Part shown: positions 14,636 to 14,666 of the stretch, piece by piece
How positions within the stretch are numbered: the first letter of the stretch is position 1
Layout: each line of letters begins with the position of its first letter
Assembly: GCA_023145935.1 (NCBI GenBank)
Contig: JAGLDB010000028.1
Span: 1-14,666 of the forward strand
Origin: Candidatus Sabulitectum sp.
GTDB taxonomy: Bacteria > Fermentibacterota > Fermentibacteria > Fermentibacterales > Fermentibacteraceae
Direction: 5' to 3'
DNA: 14,666 nucleotides
The notes under the pieces: model-generated
What the model saw: only the letters and a program-made list of their open reading frames with translations
Told to the model about the DNA's origin: nothing
Database searches by the model: none
Translations under genes and position numbers: made by a program

Positions 14636-14666
14636 CACGGGTTTTATGTGTTATATTGCTTGTGCT
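14632..14666 (+). CDS. Start of a probably exported protein, cut by the window end
   Basis: The GTG start overlaps the TGA stop of the TPR gene as GTGA, the arrangement typical of translational coupling. Only 11 codons are visible: MTRVLCVILLV. One basic residue followed by a hydrophobic run fits a signal peptide or an N-terminal membrane anchor. The Cys at residue 6 lies within the hydrophobic run and is too early to be a lipobox cysteine. The function cannot be told. It is the third member of the barrel/TPR operon, so an envelope role is expected. Confidence 0.5.
   Translation, partial: MTRVLCVILLV

Overview
The window suggests a Gram-negative bacterium of roughly 50% GC. Three genes, plus the start of a fourth, encode exported proteins, and one of these looks like an outer-membrane beta-barrel. 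The mix of proteins fits the FCB superphylum or a related uncultured phylum (Fermentibacteria/WOR-3/Latescibacteria-like): a two-domain ThyX, a fused FTCD, a secreted FG-GAP propeller with repeated Ig-like modules, a giant periplasmic TPR protein, and a neighbouring C-terminal tail resembling a type IX secretion signal. The phylum is an inference; no rRNA or marker gene is present. No mobile element, CRISPR array, tRNA or rRNA was seen, and no gap between genes exceeds 300 bases.

Layout. Bases 1-63 hold the last codons of a plus-strand gene, followed by a hairpin (72-97) that separates it from a convergent minus-strand pair. That pair is FTCD (formiminotransferase-cyclodeaminase, 3729 to 2038), then a full-length transketolase (2030 to 111) only 7 bases downstream. 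An 85-base divergent region follows. The plus-strand pair reading away from it is a cytoplasmic GH84 O-GlcNAcase-like glycosidase (3815-4954) and a tandem-domain flavin-dependent thymidylate synthase (4965-6215). The latter overlaps tail-to-tail by 23 bases with a minus-strand gene for a 944-residue secreted propeller/Ig-repeat protein (9027 to 6193). A second divergent region of about 200 bases (9028-9233) carries a candidate promoter for each direction. Downstream on the plus strand is an envelope operon: an outer-membrane barrel with a C-terminal coiled coil (9234-10211), a 1471-residue exported TPR protein with an N-terminal coiled coil (10220-14635), and the first codons of a translationally coupled, probably exported protein (from 14632).

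How the genes may work together. FTCD feeds formimino one-carbon units into folate as methenyl-THF, and after reduction these can supply ThyX with methylene-THF, so the left half has a folate/nucleotide theme (with transketolase for pentose phosphates). The right half is envelope biology. The matching coiled coils at the end of the barrel and the start of the TPR protein suggest that the two proteins dock in the periplasm. Start sites were reassigned for three genes (thyX GTG 4965, propeller TTG 9027, barrel ATG 9234) because each has a strong, well-placed ribosome binding site and gives a better N-terminus.
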